Positions 44,491 to 52,516 of a stretch of DNA of 64,000 bases are shown here, piece by piece. Under the pieces are notes generated by a model, which saw nothing but the letters and a program-made list of their open reading frames with translations, was not told the DNA's origin and searched no databases. Source of the DNA: JAMWDF01 sp964645405. GTDB lineage: Bacteria; Ratteibacteria; UBA8468; B48-G9; DSTR01. The stretch lies in the NCBI GenBank assembly GCA_964645405.1, contig CAZYCA010000016.1, forward strand, positions 186,001 to 250,000, written 5' to 3'. The translations under genes and the position numbers were made by a program. The stretch's first letter is position 1. The number at the start of each line of letters is the position of its first letter.

Positions 44491-45387
44491 ATGGAAAGGA
44501 GAGAATTTCTTAAGAAAAGTATTTGGATTCTGGCTGGAGCTGGCCTTTCGCGGTATGTCGGCTTGGGATTCAGGAAGGTGGCTAACGCAGGGGAAAGCGG
44601 TGCTGAAATTGTCATGGTAAAAGGTACGGACAGTGAGAAGATTACCTTTCGCGCATTAGAAATGCTGGGAGGGATGAAGCAGTTTGTGAAAAAAGGTCAG
44701 CGGGTAGTGGTTAAGCCCAATATTGCGTGGAACAGAACAGTGGAACAGGCAGCCAACACTCATCCCTGTGTGGTGAAAGCACTGATAAAGATGTGTTTGC
44801 AGGTAGGGGCATCACAGGTGGTGGTGATTGATAATACATGCAATCCCTGGAACTTGACATATGTAACCAGCGGCATGGAATCAGCGGTAAAGGAAGCCGG
44901 TGGTCTGTTAAAAGGTCCGCAGTCATTCAAGAAAGTTACCCTGCCACAGGCAACTATTCTGAAAGAAGCTGAGGTTCTGGAAGAAGTTCTCAATGCTGAT
45001 GTAGTTATCAACGTTCCTGTGGTGAAGGTCCATGGTTCTCAGGCTAAGGTGACGCTTTCCATGAAAAATCTTATGGGTGTTGTAAAAGACCGTGGCTATT
45101 TTCACCGTACTGACCTGAACAGATGCATTGCGGAAATTGCTGGCTACATAAAACCTCATCTTACGGTACTGGATGCTACAAGAATTTTGTTGACCAGGGG
45201 ACCGCAGGGTCCTGGTGAGGTCAAGGTTCTGGAAACAGTGCTTGCGGGAAAGGATTTTGTCGCTCTGGATACTTACGGTAGCACTCTTCTTGGTGTGAAA
45301 CCAGAAATAGTCCCGCATATTCAAATGGCTGCAGAGATGGGCCTGGGCCAGAATGACCTTTCCAGGATTAAGGTGAGGACAAACTGA
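44491..45387 (+). CDS. DUF362-domain protein with Tat signal
   Basis: The 298-residue protein begins with a twin-arginine signal (RREFLKKSIWILAGAGL), so it is probably exported folded. The rest matches DUF362: VVKPNIAWNR, NADVVINVPVVKVH, LSMKNLMGVVKDRGYFH and a C-terminal LDTYGSTLLG. Members of this family occur next to ferredoxins and probably bind a cofactor or Fe-S cluster, but their reaction is not established. It shares one base with the next gene (TGATG), so this is the first gene of an operon that also encodes TatA and TatC. Confidence 0.85.
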   Translation: MERREFLKKSIWILAGAGLSRYVGLGFRKVANAGESGAEIVMVKGTDSEKITFRALEMLGGMKQFVKKGQRVVVKPNIAWNRTVEQAANTHPCVVKALIKMCLQVGASQVVVIDNTCNPWNLTYVTSGMESAVKEAGGLLKGPQSFKKVTLPQATILKEAEVLEEVLNADVVINVPVVKVHGSQAKVTLSMKNLMGVVKDRGYFHRTDLNRCIAEIAGYIKPHLTVLDATRILLTRGPQGPGEVKVLETVLAGKDFVALDTYGSTLLGVKPEIVPHIQMAAEMGLGQNDLSRIKVRTN

Positions 45388-46052
45388 TGTCCGGCAGTGT
45401 GTTCAGTCGTGCGAAAAGGAAGTTGCCCTGGCGAAGGTTAACTCAGCTTGTTGTTCTTATCCTTTTTATTCTTTTCCTGGTCAGGACAAAATTTCCTGGA
45501 CCCGGTAAGTTAATTTCCCCTGTTTTTTTTCGTCTGGACTTATTTCTGGCTGTGACCAGTTTCTTCTCTTCTGGTTACAGGACTGGTCCTTTCTGGCCTC
45601 TGCTGTTTTTAGTCATAGCCGTTGTTGTTTTTGGTAACTTCTTTTGTTTCTGGATCTGTCCGGTTGGCAGTTCGCTCGAATTTGCCGGCTTTATTTTTTG
45701 CCGCAGACGCTGGCGGGTAGGGTGGAAATTACCTTTCTGGTTTCGCTACTTCCGGTTTTTGCTTTTGGGCCTGATGATTTTGATAAGTCCTTTTTCCCTT
45801 GTAGGAAAACTGCCTTACCTTGCCTGGTTGTTTGATCCGTTTGTCATCACTGTCCGGGCTTTGGTTTTCGGTGGTGGATGGCTCGTTTTTTTGCTGGTTC
45901 TATTTGTTTTCAGCATCACTTTTCCCAGGGGGTGGTGCTTTAACTTTTGTCCTTTAGGTGCTTTCTACACGTTAATAGGAAGAATCTATCCGAAACCCTG
46001 GCTGAGGCAAGGAAAACAAAATGCGGCGCATCAGTCGGAGAGAATTTCTTAA
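45387..46052 (+). CDS. NapH-like membrane 4Fe-4S protein
   Basis: A 221-residue protein with four or five membrane helices and two C-x3-CP motifs, CFWICPVG and CFNFCPLGAF, as in the Fer4_5/NapH-YccM-RdxA polyferredoxins. It lacks the extra C-terminal ferredoxin domain of NapH; the next gene supplies that. It probably passes electrons between the quinone pool and periplasmic Fe-S proteins. The last 32 bases overlap the next gene. Confidence 0.85.
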   Translation: MSGSVFSRAKRKLPWRRLTQLVVLILFILFLVRTKFPGPGKLISPVFFRLDLFLAVTSFFSSGYRTGPFWPLLFLVIAVVVFGNFFCFWICPVGSSLEFAGFIFCRRRWRVGWKLPFWFRYFRFLLLGLMILISPFSLVGKLPYLAWLFDPFVITVRALVFGGGWLVFLLVLFVFSITFPRGWCFNFCPLGAFYTLIGRIYPKPWLRQGKQNAAHQSERIS

Positions 46053-46614
46053 GTTTTGTTCCTATTTTGGTCTGGCTGCAGTTTTACCGGTAGACCTGTC
46101 AGGGAGCAAGAGGGAAGGATTTATCAGACCACCTGGTTCCGTAGAAGAACCGGTTTTTAACAATCTTTGCTACAGGTGTGGACTTTGTTTCAAGATTTGT
46201 CCGGCTAAATGTTTGAAGCCTGTCAGCTTCACTGATTCCGTCAAAAGCTGGGGTAGTCCCCACATCATCCCCAGAGAGGCTGGATGTTTAAGGTGTGGTA
46301 GTTGCAGCCGGGTCTGTCCTTCTGGTGCCCTCCAGTCTGTCCCGCCAGAAATTGTCAAAATGGGTACTGCCAGGATTGAGAAAGAAAGGTGCCTGGTCTG
46401 GACCAGAGAGAAGGAATGCCTGGTCTGTCTGGAGTACTGCCCGGTGGGAGCAGTTATTCTTGATGAAAAAGGCAGGCCCGAGGTTGACCCTGGAGTTTGC
46501 GTCGGCTGTGGTCTTTGTGAGCAGAACTGTCCGGTTCCTGGTAAGAAGGCAGCAATTCGTGTAACTGCACTCGGTGAGAAACGTTATTACTTAAAAGAGA
46601 AAAAATACCGCTAA
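46021..46614 (+). CDS. NapG/MauM-like ferredoxin with Tat signal
   Basis: The 197-residue protein starts with a twin-arginine signal (RRISRREFLKFCSYFGLAAVLPV, split as arginines then hydrophobic core) and carries four 4Fe-4S sites: CYRCGLCFKICP, CLRCGSCSRVCP, a longer first spacing (CLVWTREKEC then CLVCLEYCP), and CVGCGLCEQNCP. This is the NapG/MauM layout, an electron carrier in the periplasm. It overlaps the membrane protein by 32 bases and is followed by tatA, so its export route is encoded in the same operon. Confidence 0.88.
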   Translation: MRRISRREFLKFCSYFGLAAVLPVDLSGSKREGFIRPPGSVEEPVFNNLCYRCGLCFKICPAKCLKPVSFTDSVKSWGSPHIIPREAGCLRCGSCSRVCPSGALQSVPPEIVKMGTARIEKERCLVWTREKECLVCLEYCPVGAVILDEKGRPEVDPGVCVGCGLCEQNCPVPGKKAAIRVTALGEKRYYLKEKKYR

Positions 46615-46655
46615 TCTGAAAATCAGGCGTAAAGACAATTAACCTGGAGGAAAAG

Positions 46656-46853
46656 ATGGGTAATATCGGGATGCCAGAGTTGATACTTATTCTGGTAATT
46701 ATTCTTCTGCTTTTTGGCGCTCGGCGGCTGCCAGAAATTGGCCGGTCGCTGGGTCGGGCTCTTGGAGAGTTCAAAAAAGGTTTGCAGGAAGCCAGGAAGG
46801 AAGTGGAACAGACAGAAAAAGAAAAAGATGATGAGGAGCAAGGAAAAAGTTGA
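46656..46853 (+). CDS. tatA: Sec-independent translocase protein TatA
   Basis: The 65-residue product has the TatA plan: N-terminal MGNIGMPELILILVIILLLFG membrane helix, the FGARRLPEIGRSLG hinge with conserved Phe-Gly, an amphipathic helix (ALGEFKKGLQEARKE) and an acidic/basic tail. GGAGG precedes the ATG. No tatB is present, so TatA probably serves both roles, as in minimal TatAC systems. tatC starts 26 bases before its stop. Confidence 0.95.
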   Translation: MGNIGMPELILILVIILLLFGARRLPEIGRSLGRALGEFKKGLQEARKEVEQTEKEKDDEEQGKS

Positions 46854-47559
46854 TTCTCTGACCTTTCTGGAACATCTGGAAGAGCTCCGGCGCCGCATAA
46901 TAGCAGTTCTGACCTTCTGGTTGATAGCTTTTGGCATATGTTATGTATTTGTAGATAAAATACTTAGCTTTTTTTTTAGACCTCTTACTCCTTTTCAGCC
47001 GAAGCCTGTTTTCACAAGACCCACAGAACCTTTTCTGGTTACTTTTGGAGTTTGTGCCCTGGTAGCAGCTTTAATTAGTTTACCTGTTTTGATAGCCCAG
47101 ATATGGTTGTTTGTAGCTCCAGGCCTTACCACCAGGGAGAGACAATTATCCCGGTGGGTTTTACTTGGGCTGGTGGTTTTCTCCTTCAGCGGGATGGCGT
47201 TCGGATTCTTTTTCCTGGTTCCTGTTGGTCTTAAGGTTCTTCTGGGTTTTGCCAGGCAAACAATGACTCCTTTGATTTCAGCTGGTTCCTATCTTGGTTT
47301 TGTCGCCATGCTTACTCTGGGGCTGGGAGCAGTATTCAACCTGCCTGTAGTTCTCGGAGCCCTGGCAGCCTGTGGTCTCGTTGAGCCGGCGGCTCTCAGG
47401 GGGAACCGTCGTCTGGCTGTGGTACTGGCTCTGGTGGTAGCAGCAGTTATTACTCCGACCACCGATATAGTAACACAGTTGTTACTGGGTACAGCGCTGG
47501 TAGTTCTTTATGAAATAGGGATTATTTTTGCCAGCGTTTTTCGTCACCCAAGTAATTGA
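46828..47559 (+). CDS. tatC: Sec-independent translocase protein TatC
   Basis: The six-helix Tat receptor. I start at the ATG at 46828 (a second ATG follows immediately); the longer frame upstream lies in tatA. 243 residues. The N-terminus shows LTFLEHLEELRRRI, the signal-binding FLEHLEELR motif; later RPTEPFLVTF and the conserved Pro/Glu loop are visible, and a C-terminal stretch VVLYEIGIIFAS. It overlaps tatA and ends the operon; the gene beyond converges. Confidence 0.95.
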   Translation: MMRSKEKVDSLTFLEHLEELRRRIIAVLTFWLIAFGICYVFVDKILSFFFRPLTPFQPKPVFTRPTEPFLVTFGVCALVAALISLPVLIAQIWLFVAPGLTTRERQLSRWVLLGLVVFSFSGMAFGFFFLVPVGLKVLLGFARQTMTPLISAGSYLGFVAMLTLGLGAVFNLPVVLGALAACGLVEPAALRGNRRLAVVLALVVAAVITPTTDIVTQLLLGTALVVLYEIGIIFASVFRHPSN

Positions 47560-47817
47560 TAATAAATTTCTTAGCTGGCTCCATGTCAGAAATTGTTTTA
47601 AGATAGACTTTTCTGCACCAGGAAGCGAGCCTCATGGTTAGAACATTCCGGGGTGACTGCCGCAAGGTAACATAATATCTCTTATACGACGTTACATTTC
47701 TATCCCCTTGATATATAAGAGCTTAGAATAGTAATCCACAGAAGTAAACAAGAAGTGTGGGAGAAAGGTAGTTGGCTACCGGAAGCAGAAAATTTTGGGA
47801 TGTTTTTTAGGGAAGGT
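47560..47817. other. 258-bp gap between converging tatC and DUF4013 genes
   Basis: No gene and no clear terminator hairpin with a T-run. An imperfect inverted repeat (GGTAACATAATA ... TATACGACGTTAC) lies around 47666-47693. Confidence 0.35.
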
Positions 47818-48525
47818 TCAGCTGGCTGGCGGTGTGTGAAAAAGGTCTGGAGTTTGTGTTCTGGGGGCGACGGTGATTGACCGGCGGGGAAAAACTTTGC
47901 CGAGAAGATGGACGGTAAGGTAGCCGTCGTAAAAAAGAAGGAATCCTGCCAGAATTAGGCCGGAAACGATGTTGAGGAGAAGGAAAATAAGGGCAAAGGA
48001 GAGGACGTAAAGGGAAAGGATAACTGTATAAATTATAAGGTAGTCCCTTGCCACCAGGAAGATACGGTCAAGGAGAACCGGAAGATTAAAAGCCCTGCGC
48101 AGGTTCCTGGCTTCTACCATAGAACAAAGGGCAAAAGGCATAATGAAGGTAGCCAGAAGAAAGAACAGAATCATTATCAGGTTAATAACCTGGCCGCGGA
48201 TAAAAAATAAAGACAGGATTTTTCCTCCGGAAAGGGTTGACACAAAGAAGCCACTTAAAAGCATCAATAAAAAAGGGATAGCCAGGTAAATAATGATTAC
48301 TCCTGCACCCATCAGCCCCCAGAGAAGAAATTCCTTGAGATTTTCATCCCATTCCACGTTAGATTTTTCCAGGCGGAGAATCTTTTCCAGCTTTTTCATC
48401 AGGAAACCGATGGAAATTAGCTGGACCACGGGAAAAAAAAGAAGTAGCCCCCCTATCAGGATGTCCTGAGCATTGCGGCGACTTTTGACTGTTGTCCGGA
48501 AAGCCTCAATAATCTTTCTTTTCAT
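47818..48525 (-). CDS. DUF4013 multi-pass membrane protein
   Basis: A 235-residue protein with four or five membrane helices. The opening, AFRTTVKSRRNAQDILIGGLLLFFPVVQLISIGFLMK, and the W-ENLKEFLLWGL block after a short charged loop (KSNVEWDEN) match DUF4013, whose function is unknown. It overlaps pdxJ by 20 bases and is the last gene of the long minus-strand run. Confidence 0.75.
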   Translation of the reverse strand: MKRKIIEAFRTTVKSRRNAQDILIGGLLLFFPVVQLISIGFLMKKLEKILRLEKSNVEWDENLKEFLLWGLMGAGVIIIYLAIPFLLMLLSGFFVSTLSGGKILSLFFIRGQVINLIMILFFLLATFIMPFALCSMVEARNLRRAFNLPVLLDRIFLVARDYLIIYTVILSLYVLSFALIFLLLNIVSGLILAGFLLFYDGYLTVHLLGKVFPRRSITVAPRTQTPDLFHTPPAS

Positions 48526-49240
48526 ACGTGCGGATGATTTCTAACATTTCTCGCACAGCTTTTTCCAGGCCACAAAAAACAGCCTTGCCGATAATACTGT
48601 AACCAATGTTCAATTCTTCCACTCCGGGGAGACGGCAGATAGGTATCACATTGCGGTAATCCAGTCCGTGGCCGGCAAAAACTTTCAGCCCTGTAGAAAG
48701 AGCCAGCTCCGCTGCCCGGGCAAGCCGGTTAAACTCCTGCATCATTTCTTCTTCCTTCTCTGTTTCTGCGTACCGGCCGGTATGGAACTCCACAGAATCT
48801 GCTTCTATTTTTTTTGCTGCTTCTACCTGGCGCTGGTCTGGTTCAATGAAAAGACTGACAGCAATGTTTTCTCTCCGAAAACGTTTGACTACCTCAGCAA
48901 GTCTGGTTTGCTGCCCGGCAACGTCAAGTCCTCCTTCTGTGGTAAGTTCTTCTCGTTTTTCCGGGACCAGGGTAACCTGATGAGGTTTTACCTGCAGAGC
49001 AATTTTGATGATTTCTTCTGAGGTAGCCATTTCTAAATTCAGCTTTGTTTTTACGACTTCTTTCAGCAGGAAAAGGTCCCTGTCCTGAATATGCCGGCGG
49101 TCTTCCCGCAGATGACACACAATAGAATCACAACCTGCCTGTTCACAGATCAATGCTGCTTGAATAGGGTCAGGCGTGCGGCTTTTTCTCGCCTGCCGTA
49201 AGGTGGCCACATGGTCAATATTAACTCCCAATCTTATCAT
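48506..49240 (-). CDS. pdxJ: pyridoxine 5'-phosphate synthase
   Basis: Condenses 1-deoxyxylulose 5-phosphate and 3-amino-1-hydroxyacetone phosphate to PNP in the DXP-dependent vitamin B6 route. The 244-residue protein has LGVNIDHVATLRQAR, HLREDRRHIQDRD, TLVPEKREELTTEGGLD, VEFHTGRYA and the C-terminal LNIGYSIIGKAVF, all diagnostic. It overlaps the ybbR-like gene by 4 bases. Confidence 0.96.
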   Translation of the reverse strand: MIRLGVNIDHVATLRQARKSRTPDPIQAALICEQAGCDSIVCHLREDRRHIQDRDLFLLKEVVKTKLNLEMATSEEIIKIALQVKPHQVTLVPEKREELTTEGGLDVAGQQTRLAEVVKRFRRENIAVSLFIEPDQRQVEAAKKIEADSVEFHTGRYAETEKEEEMMQEFNRLARAAELALSTGLKVFAGHGLDYRNVIPICRLPGVEELNIGYSIIGKAVFCGLEKAVREMLEIIRTYEKKDY

Positions 49241-49638
49241 TTTACCCTCCTGTAAACAGCTACTCTGTCCGGGTCAACTTTTAAGATAACTAAATCCTTA
49301 CTGCTACTGATATGAACAGGCAGTAAGGTAGAATTTTCTTCTGTGTATTTTTCAGGTGTAACAAAAACCTGGAATAACATCTCACGGGAGAAAAAGTACC
49401 CCTTTTTAGGTATGAAGTAAACATCAACTGCAGAAGGTATAACCTGCCATTCGGAAGGGTTAAACGCCTGCACTTTTACCGGTTGACATGCCCTTAGCAC
49501 AGGTAAAGATTGCGCTAAATGATTTCTTTCCCCCCGCACATTGAAGACATAAAACCAGAGAGCAATTCCCATCAAGACAGCATAGATTTTTAGCTGCCAG
49601 TTATGGAGCAAAACAGATAAAATTTTTCTCTTGTTCAT
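49237..49638 (-). CDS. YbbR-domain protein (CdaR-like)
   Basis: A 133-residue protein with one N-terminal membrane helix (LHNWQLKIYAVLMGIALWFYVFN; first part as in YbbR proteins) and one beta-rich YbbR-type domain outside. CdaR of Firmicutes, which modulates CdaA, has four such repeats; here there is only one. It overlaps cdaA by 4 bases, the typical cdaA-ybbR pairing. Confidence 0.8.
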   Translation of the reverse strand: MNKRKILSVLLHNWQLKIYAVLMGIALWFYVFNVRGERNHLAQSLPVLRACQPVKVQAFNPSEWQVIPSAVDVYFIPKKGYFFSREMLFQVFVTPEKYTEENSTLLPVHISSSKDLVILKVDPDRVAVYRRVK

Positions 49639-50384
49639 GGCTTCTGATACTGAAAAGCTTGCTCAATCTTCTGTTTCAATTCAGGCACTGATAGGTTTTC
49701 ATATATTTTCCCTTGCACAGCCAGGGAGATACGCCCGGTTTCTTCTGATGTTATAATCGCCAGAGCATCGGTTTCTTCACTCAGTTTCAGGGCAGAAAGG
49801 TGCCTGGTTCCCCAGTGATTTTGTTTCGGACGAGAATCCATGGGCAGAATGCAACCAGCTGCCGCTATGCGATTTTCATGGATGATAACAGCTCCATCAT
49901 GCAGGGGACTTCCGGGATGGAAAATGGTAATCAGAGTTCTGCGGTCAATGCAGCTATCAAGTAAACACCCCGTCTCTGCATATGTACCCAGACGGGTTGT
50001 CCGCTCTAAAACTATCAAACTGCCGGTACGCTGTTGCGCCATCACCTTTACTGCTTCTATCAGTTCCGCCACTTCCGGAGGATGGAGAGTGGAAAAAGGA
50101 AAAAGACGACCTGTACCTAACTTTCGTAAAACATTCCTTAATTCTGGTTGAAAGATTACTACCAGGGCTACCATACCGATAGCAAAAATTTTCTCCAGCA
50201 ACCAGTTCAGTGTTCTCAGGTGTACTGCCTGGGCAACAAAAGTAATCAAAAAAAGGAGCAATATTCCCTTTAAGAGCTGAACTGCTTTGGTCTCGCGGAT
50301 AAAGATTATCAGATAGTAGATAAGAACAGAGACAATGCAGATGTCCCCAACTGTGGTAATATAAAGCATTAATCCCGGTTTCAT
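49635..50384 (-). CDS. cdaA: membrane diadenylate cyclase CdaA (DAC domain)
   Basis: Makes c-di-AMP from two ATP. The 249-residue protein has three N-terminal membrane helices (~10-85) and a DisA-N/DAC domain with ETGCLLDSCIDRRTLI, the DGAVIIHENRIAAAGC block (DGA motif) and GTRHLSALKLSEETDA. The second Arg of the usual RHR motif is Leu (RHL), which may affect activity. The neighbour ybbR supports the assignment; glmM, often third in this operon, is missing. Confidence 0.88.
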   Translation of the reverse strand: MKPGLMLYITTVGDICIVSVLIYYLIIFIRETKAVQLLKGILLLFLITFVAQAVHLRTLNWLLEKIFAIGMVALVVIFQPELRNVLRKLGTGRLFPFSTLHPPEVAELIEAVKVMAQQRTGSLIVLERTTRLGTYAETGCLLDSCIDRRTLITIFHPGSPLHDGAVIIHENRIAAAGCILPMDSRPKQNHWGTRHLSALKLSEETDALAIITSEETGRISLAVQGKIYENLSVPELKQKIEQAFQYQKP

Positions 50385-51478
50385 AAAATTTGCTTCAGCT
50401 GGCTTATCAATTTTTCGTTTTGTTCTCTGGTACCAATGGTAATTCTGAGATAGTTTTCATTAAGACCTGGTGCTGGCATATGCCTGACAATAATTCCCTT
50501 TCTTTCCAGTTCTTGCACTAAACTGCCTGCCGGTTTTGAGAGATTACACAGAATGAAATTAGCCTGGGTGGGAGTAAAGGGAATTTTCAGCAGGCTCAAC
50601 TCCTTATAAAGATACCTTTTCCCGCTGGCATTGTTTTTTAAACTTTGTCTCACATAGGCTTTATCCTTCAGGGCAGCTCTGGCTGCTTCCTGTGCCAGTC
50701 CTGTAGTATTGAAGGGTGGTCTGATTTTCTCCATAAGGCTAATCATTTCCTGAGGTCCGATACCATAACCAATCCGCAGCCCGGCAAGTCCATATATCTT
50801 GGAAAATGTTCTTACCACAAGGACCGGATGTTTTCGGAACCAGGGCAAAGCACTGCCATAATTCTTTTCTTCCACATACTCAGCGTAGGCCTCATCAGAA
50901 ATAACTACAACGTCTCGGGGGATGTTTTTCCAGATGAAGTTAAGCTGGGAACGTGTAACAATAGTGCCGGTGGGATTATTGGGATTGCACAGGATGAGAA
51001 CTTTTGTTTTTCTTGTGATACCAGCAACAATTTTCTCCACATCGTAGGAAAAGTCAGCGTTCAAGGGTATTTCCACCGGGTTAGCGCCTATCATATGGCA
51101 CAAAATAGGATAAATAAGAAATGATGGCCTGGGGAAAATAACCTCATCACCAGGATTGACAAAAGCCTGCAGGCAAAGGGAGATGGCTTCACTGGAGCCG
51201 CTGGTGACAATAAGTTCTTCCGCTTTAACTTTAAAGATATTTGCAAGTTCCTGTTTCAAATAATAGGCAGAAGCCTCCGGATAACGGTGGATTTCCTTCA
51301 GATTCTGCCGGATAGCCGCTACTGCCCTGGGAGATGGACCCAGCGGATTTTCATTGGATGCCAGTTTTATGATAGAACGCAAACCGTACTGTCGAAAGAC
51401 TTCTTCAACAGGTCTACCGGGAACATAAGGTCTGATGTTTTTTAAGGAAGGTTTTGCCAGTTTTTCCAGAGAACCCAT
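50381..51478 (-). CDS. hisC: histidinol-phosphate aminotransferase
   Basis: PLP class I/II aminotransferase. The 365-residue protein has SNENPLGPSPRAV, the Asn-Pro-Asn-Pro-Thr-Gly motif (CNPNNPTGTIV), SDEAYAEY and the PLP-lysine block RTFSKIYGLAGLRIGYGI. It may also act on aromatic 2-oxo acids, which would complete phenylalanine synthesis from the PheA product. AAAAAGGGGG precedes the ATG. trpS lies 11 bases upstream. Confidence 0.9.
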   Translation of the reverse strand: MGSLEKLAKPSLKNIRPYVPGRPVEEVFRQYGLRSIIKLASNENPLGPSPRAVAAIRQNLKEIHRYPEASAYYLKQELANIFKVKAEELIVTSGSSEAISLCLQAFVNPGDEVIFPRPSFLIYPILCHMIGANPVEIPLNADFSYDVEKIVAGITRKTKVLILCNPNNPTGTIVTRSQLNFIWKNIPRDVVVISDEAYAEYVEEKNYGSALPWFRKHPVLVVRTFSKIYGLAGLRIGYGIGPQEMISLMEKIRPPFNTTGLAQEAARAALKDKAYVRQSLKNNASGKRYLYKELSLLKIPFTPTQANFILCNLSKPAGSLVQELERKGIIVRHMPAPGLNENYLRITIGTREQNEKLISQLKQIL

Positions 51479-51489
51479 TTTCCCCCTTT

Positions 51490-52485
51490 TTAAGGATTTA
51501 GTAAACCACAGGCCTGTTTAGCCTGCTTCAGAGTTTCTCCCGCTACAGTCCGGGCTTTTTCCGCTCCCTCTTTTAAAATTTTGTGCAAAACATCCATGTT
51601 TTTTTCCAACTGGTTTCTGCGTTCTCTAAGCGGAGAAAGAAAAGAGATTGTTTTTTCTGCAAGGTTTCTCTTGCAGTCGGTGCAGCCAATCAGTGCCGAG
51701 CGACAGTCAGCTGCTATTTTTTCTGTTTCCAGGTTATTGAACAACTGATGGTAAGCGAAAGCCGGGCATGTCTCCGGATGACCCGGGTCTTTCCTGTAGA
51801 CCCTTTTAGGGTCAGTAAACATATTAAGAATTTTCCGTCTTATATTTTCAGGTTCATCCTTGAGGTAGATGCAGTTGTCATAGGACTTGCTCATCTTTCG
51901 GTTGTCAGTTCCTGGGATCTTTGGTGTTTCAGTTAAAAGTGCCTCCGGCTCAGGAAAAACTGAGCCGTAAAGGTAGTTAAAACGCCGTGCTATTTCCCGG
52001 GTAAGCTCCAGATGGGGCAACTGGTCTACCCCGATGGGTACGCAACTGGCACGGTAGATAAGGATGTCGGCAGCCTGAAGCACAGGATATCCCAGGAATC
52101 CATAGGTTTGTAAATCTTTCTCCCTGAGTGTTTCTATCTGTTCCTTGTAAACCGGGTTTCTTTCCAGCCAGGCTACAGGTGTGACCATGGAAAAAAGCAG
52201 GTGTAGCTCGGTATGTTCGGGGACATGTGACTGAACAAAAATAGTACAGACTTCGGGGTCTAATCCGGCGGCAAGAAAATCCAGTGCGATTTCTTTCACA
52301 TTGCTGGCAATGGATTGAGGACTGGCGTATTCAGTACTGAGTGCGTGCCAGTCAGCAATCATATAGAAGCAGCGGTAACCTTCCCGGGGTAAACGTTTCC
52401 AGTTGGTGAGCGCTCCAAAGTAGTGCCCGATATGCAGCGGTCCTGTTGGTCTCATACCACTGAGTACTCTCTTTTCTGAATTCAT
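51490..52485 (-). CDS. trpS: tryptophan-tRNA ligase
   Basis: Class Ic synthetase charging tRNA-Trp. The 331-residue protein has the HIGH motif HIGH at residues 18-21 (RPTGPLHIGHYFGAL), GVDQLPHLELTREIARRFN and the KMSKS motif in NRKMSKSYDNCIYL. An AAGTT-rich repeat (copy B) covers its leader, and no ribosome site is evident. Confidence 0.96.
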   Translation of the reverse strand: MNSEKRVLSGMRPTGPLHIGHYFGALTNWKRLPREGYRCFYMIADWHALSTEYASPQSIASNVKEIALDFLAAGLDPEVCTIFVQSHVPEHTELHLLFSMVTPVAWLERNPVYKEQIETLREKDLQTYGFLGYPVLQAADILIYRASCVPIGVDQLPHLELTREIARRFNYLYGSVFPEPEALLTETPKIPGTDNRKMSKSYDNCIYLKDEPENIRRKILNMFTDPKRVYRKDPGHPETCPAFAYHQLFNNLETEKIAADCRSALIGCTDCKRNLAEKTISFLSPLRERRNQLEKNMDVLHKILKEGAEKARTVAGETLKQAKQACGLLNP

Positions 52486-52515
52486 AAGTTATTTAGTTCT
52501 GAAGTTAATAACTTC
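52486..52515. repeat. AAGTT-rich dispersed repeat, copy B
   Basis: AAGTTATTTAGTTCTGAAGT followed by TAATAACTTC, in the leader of trpS; contains an inverted pair GAAGTTA/TAACTTC. It shares AGTTCTGAAGTT with copies A and C. Confidence 0.5.
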
Positions 52516-52516
52516 A

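Noticed and set aside
46714..46827. Longer N-terminus for TatC reading through tatA
   Set aside because: The extra residues do not resemble TatC; the family motif begins shortly after the ATG at 46828.
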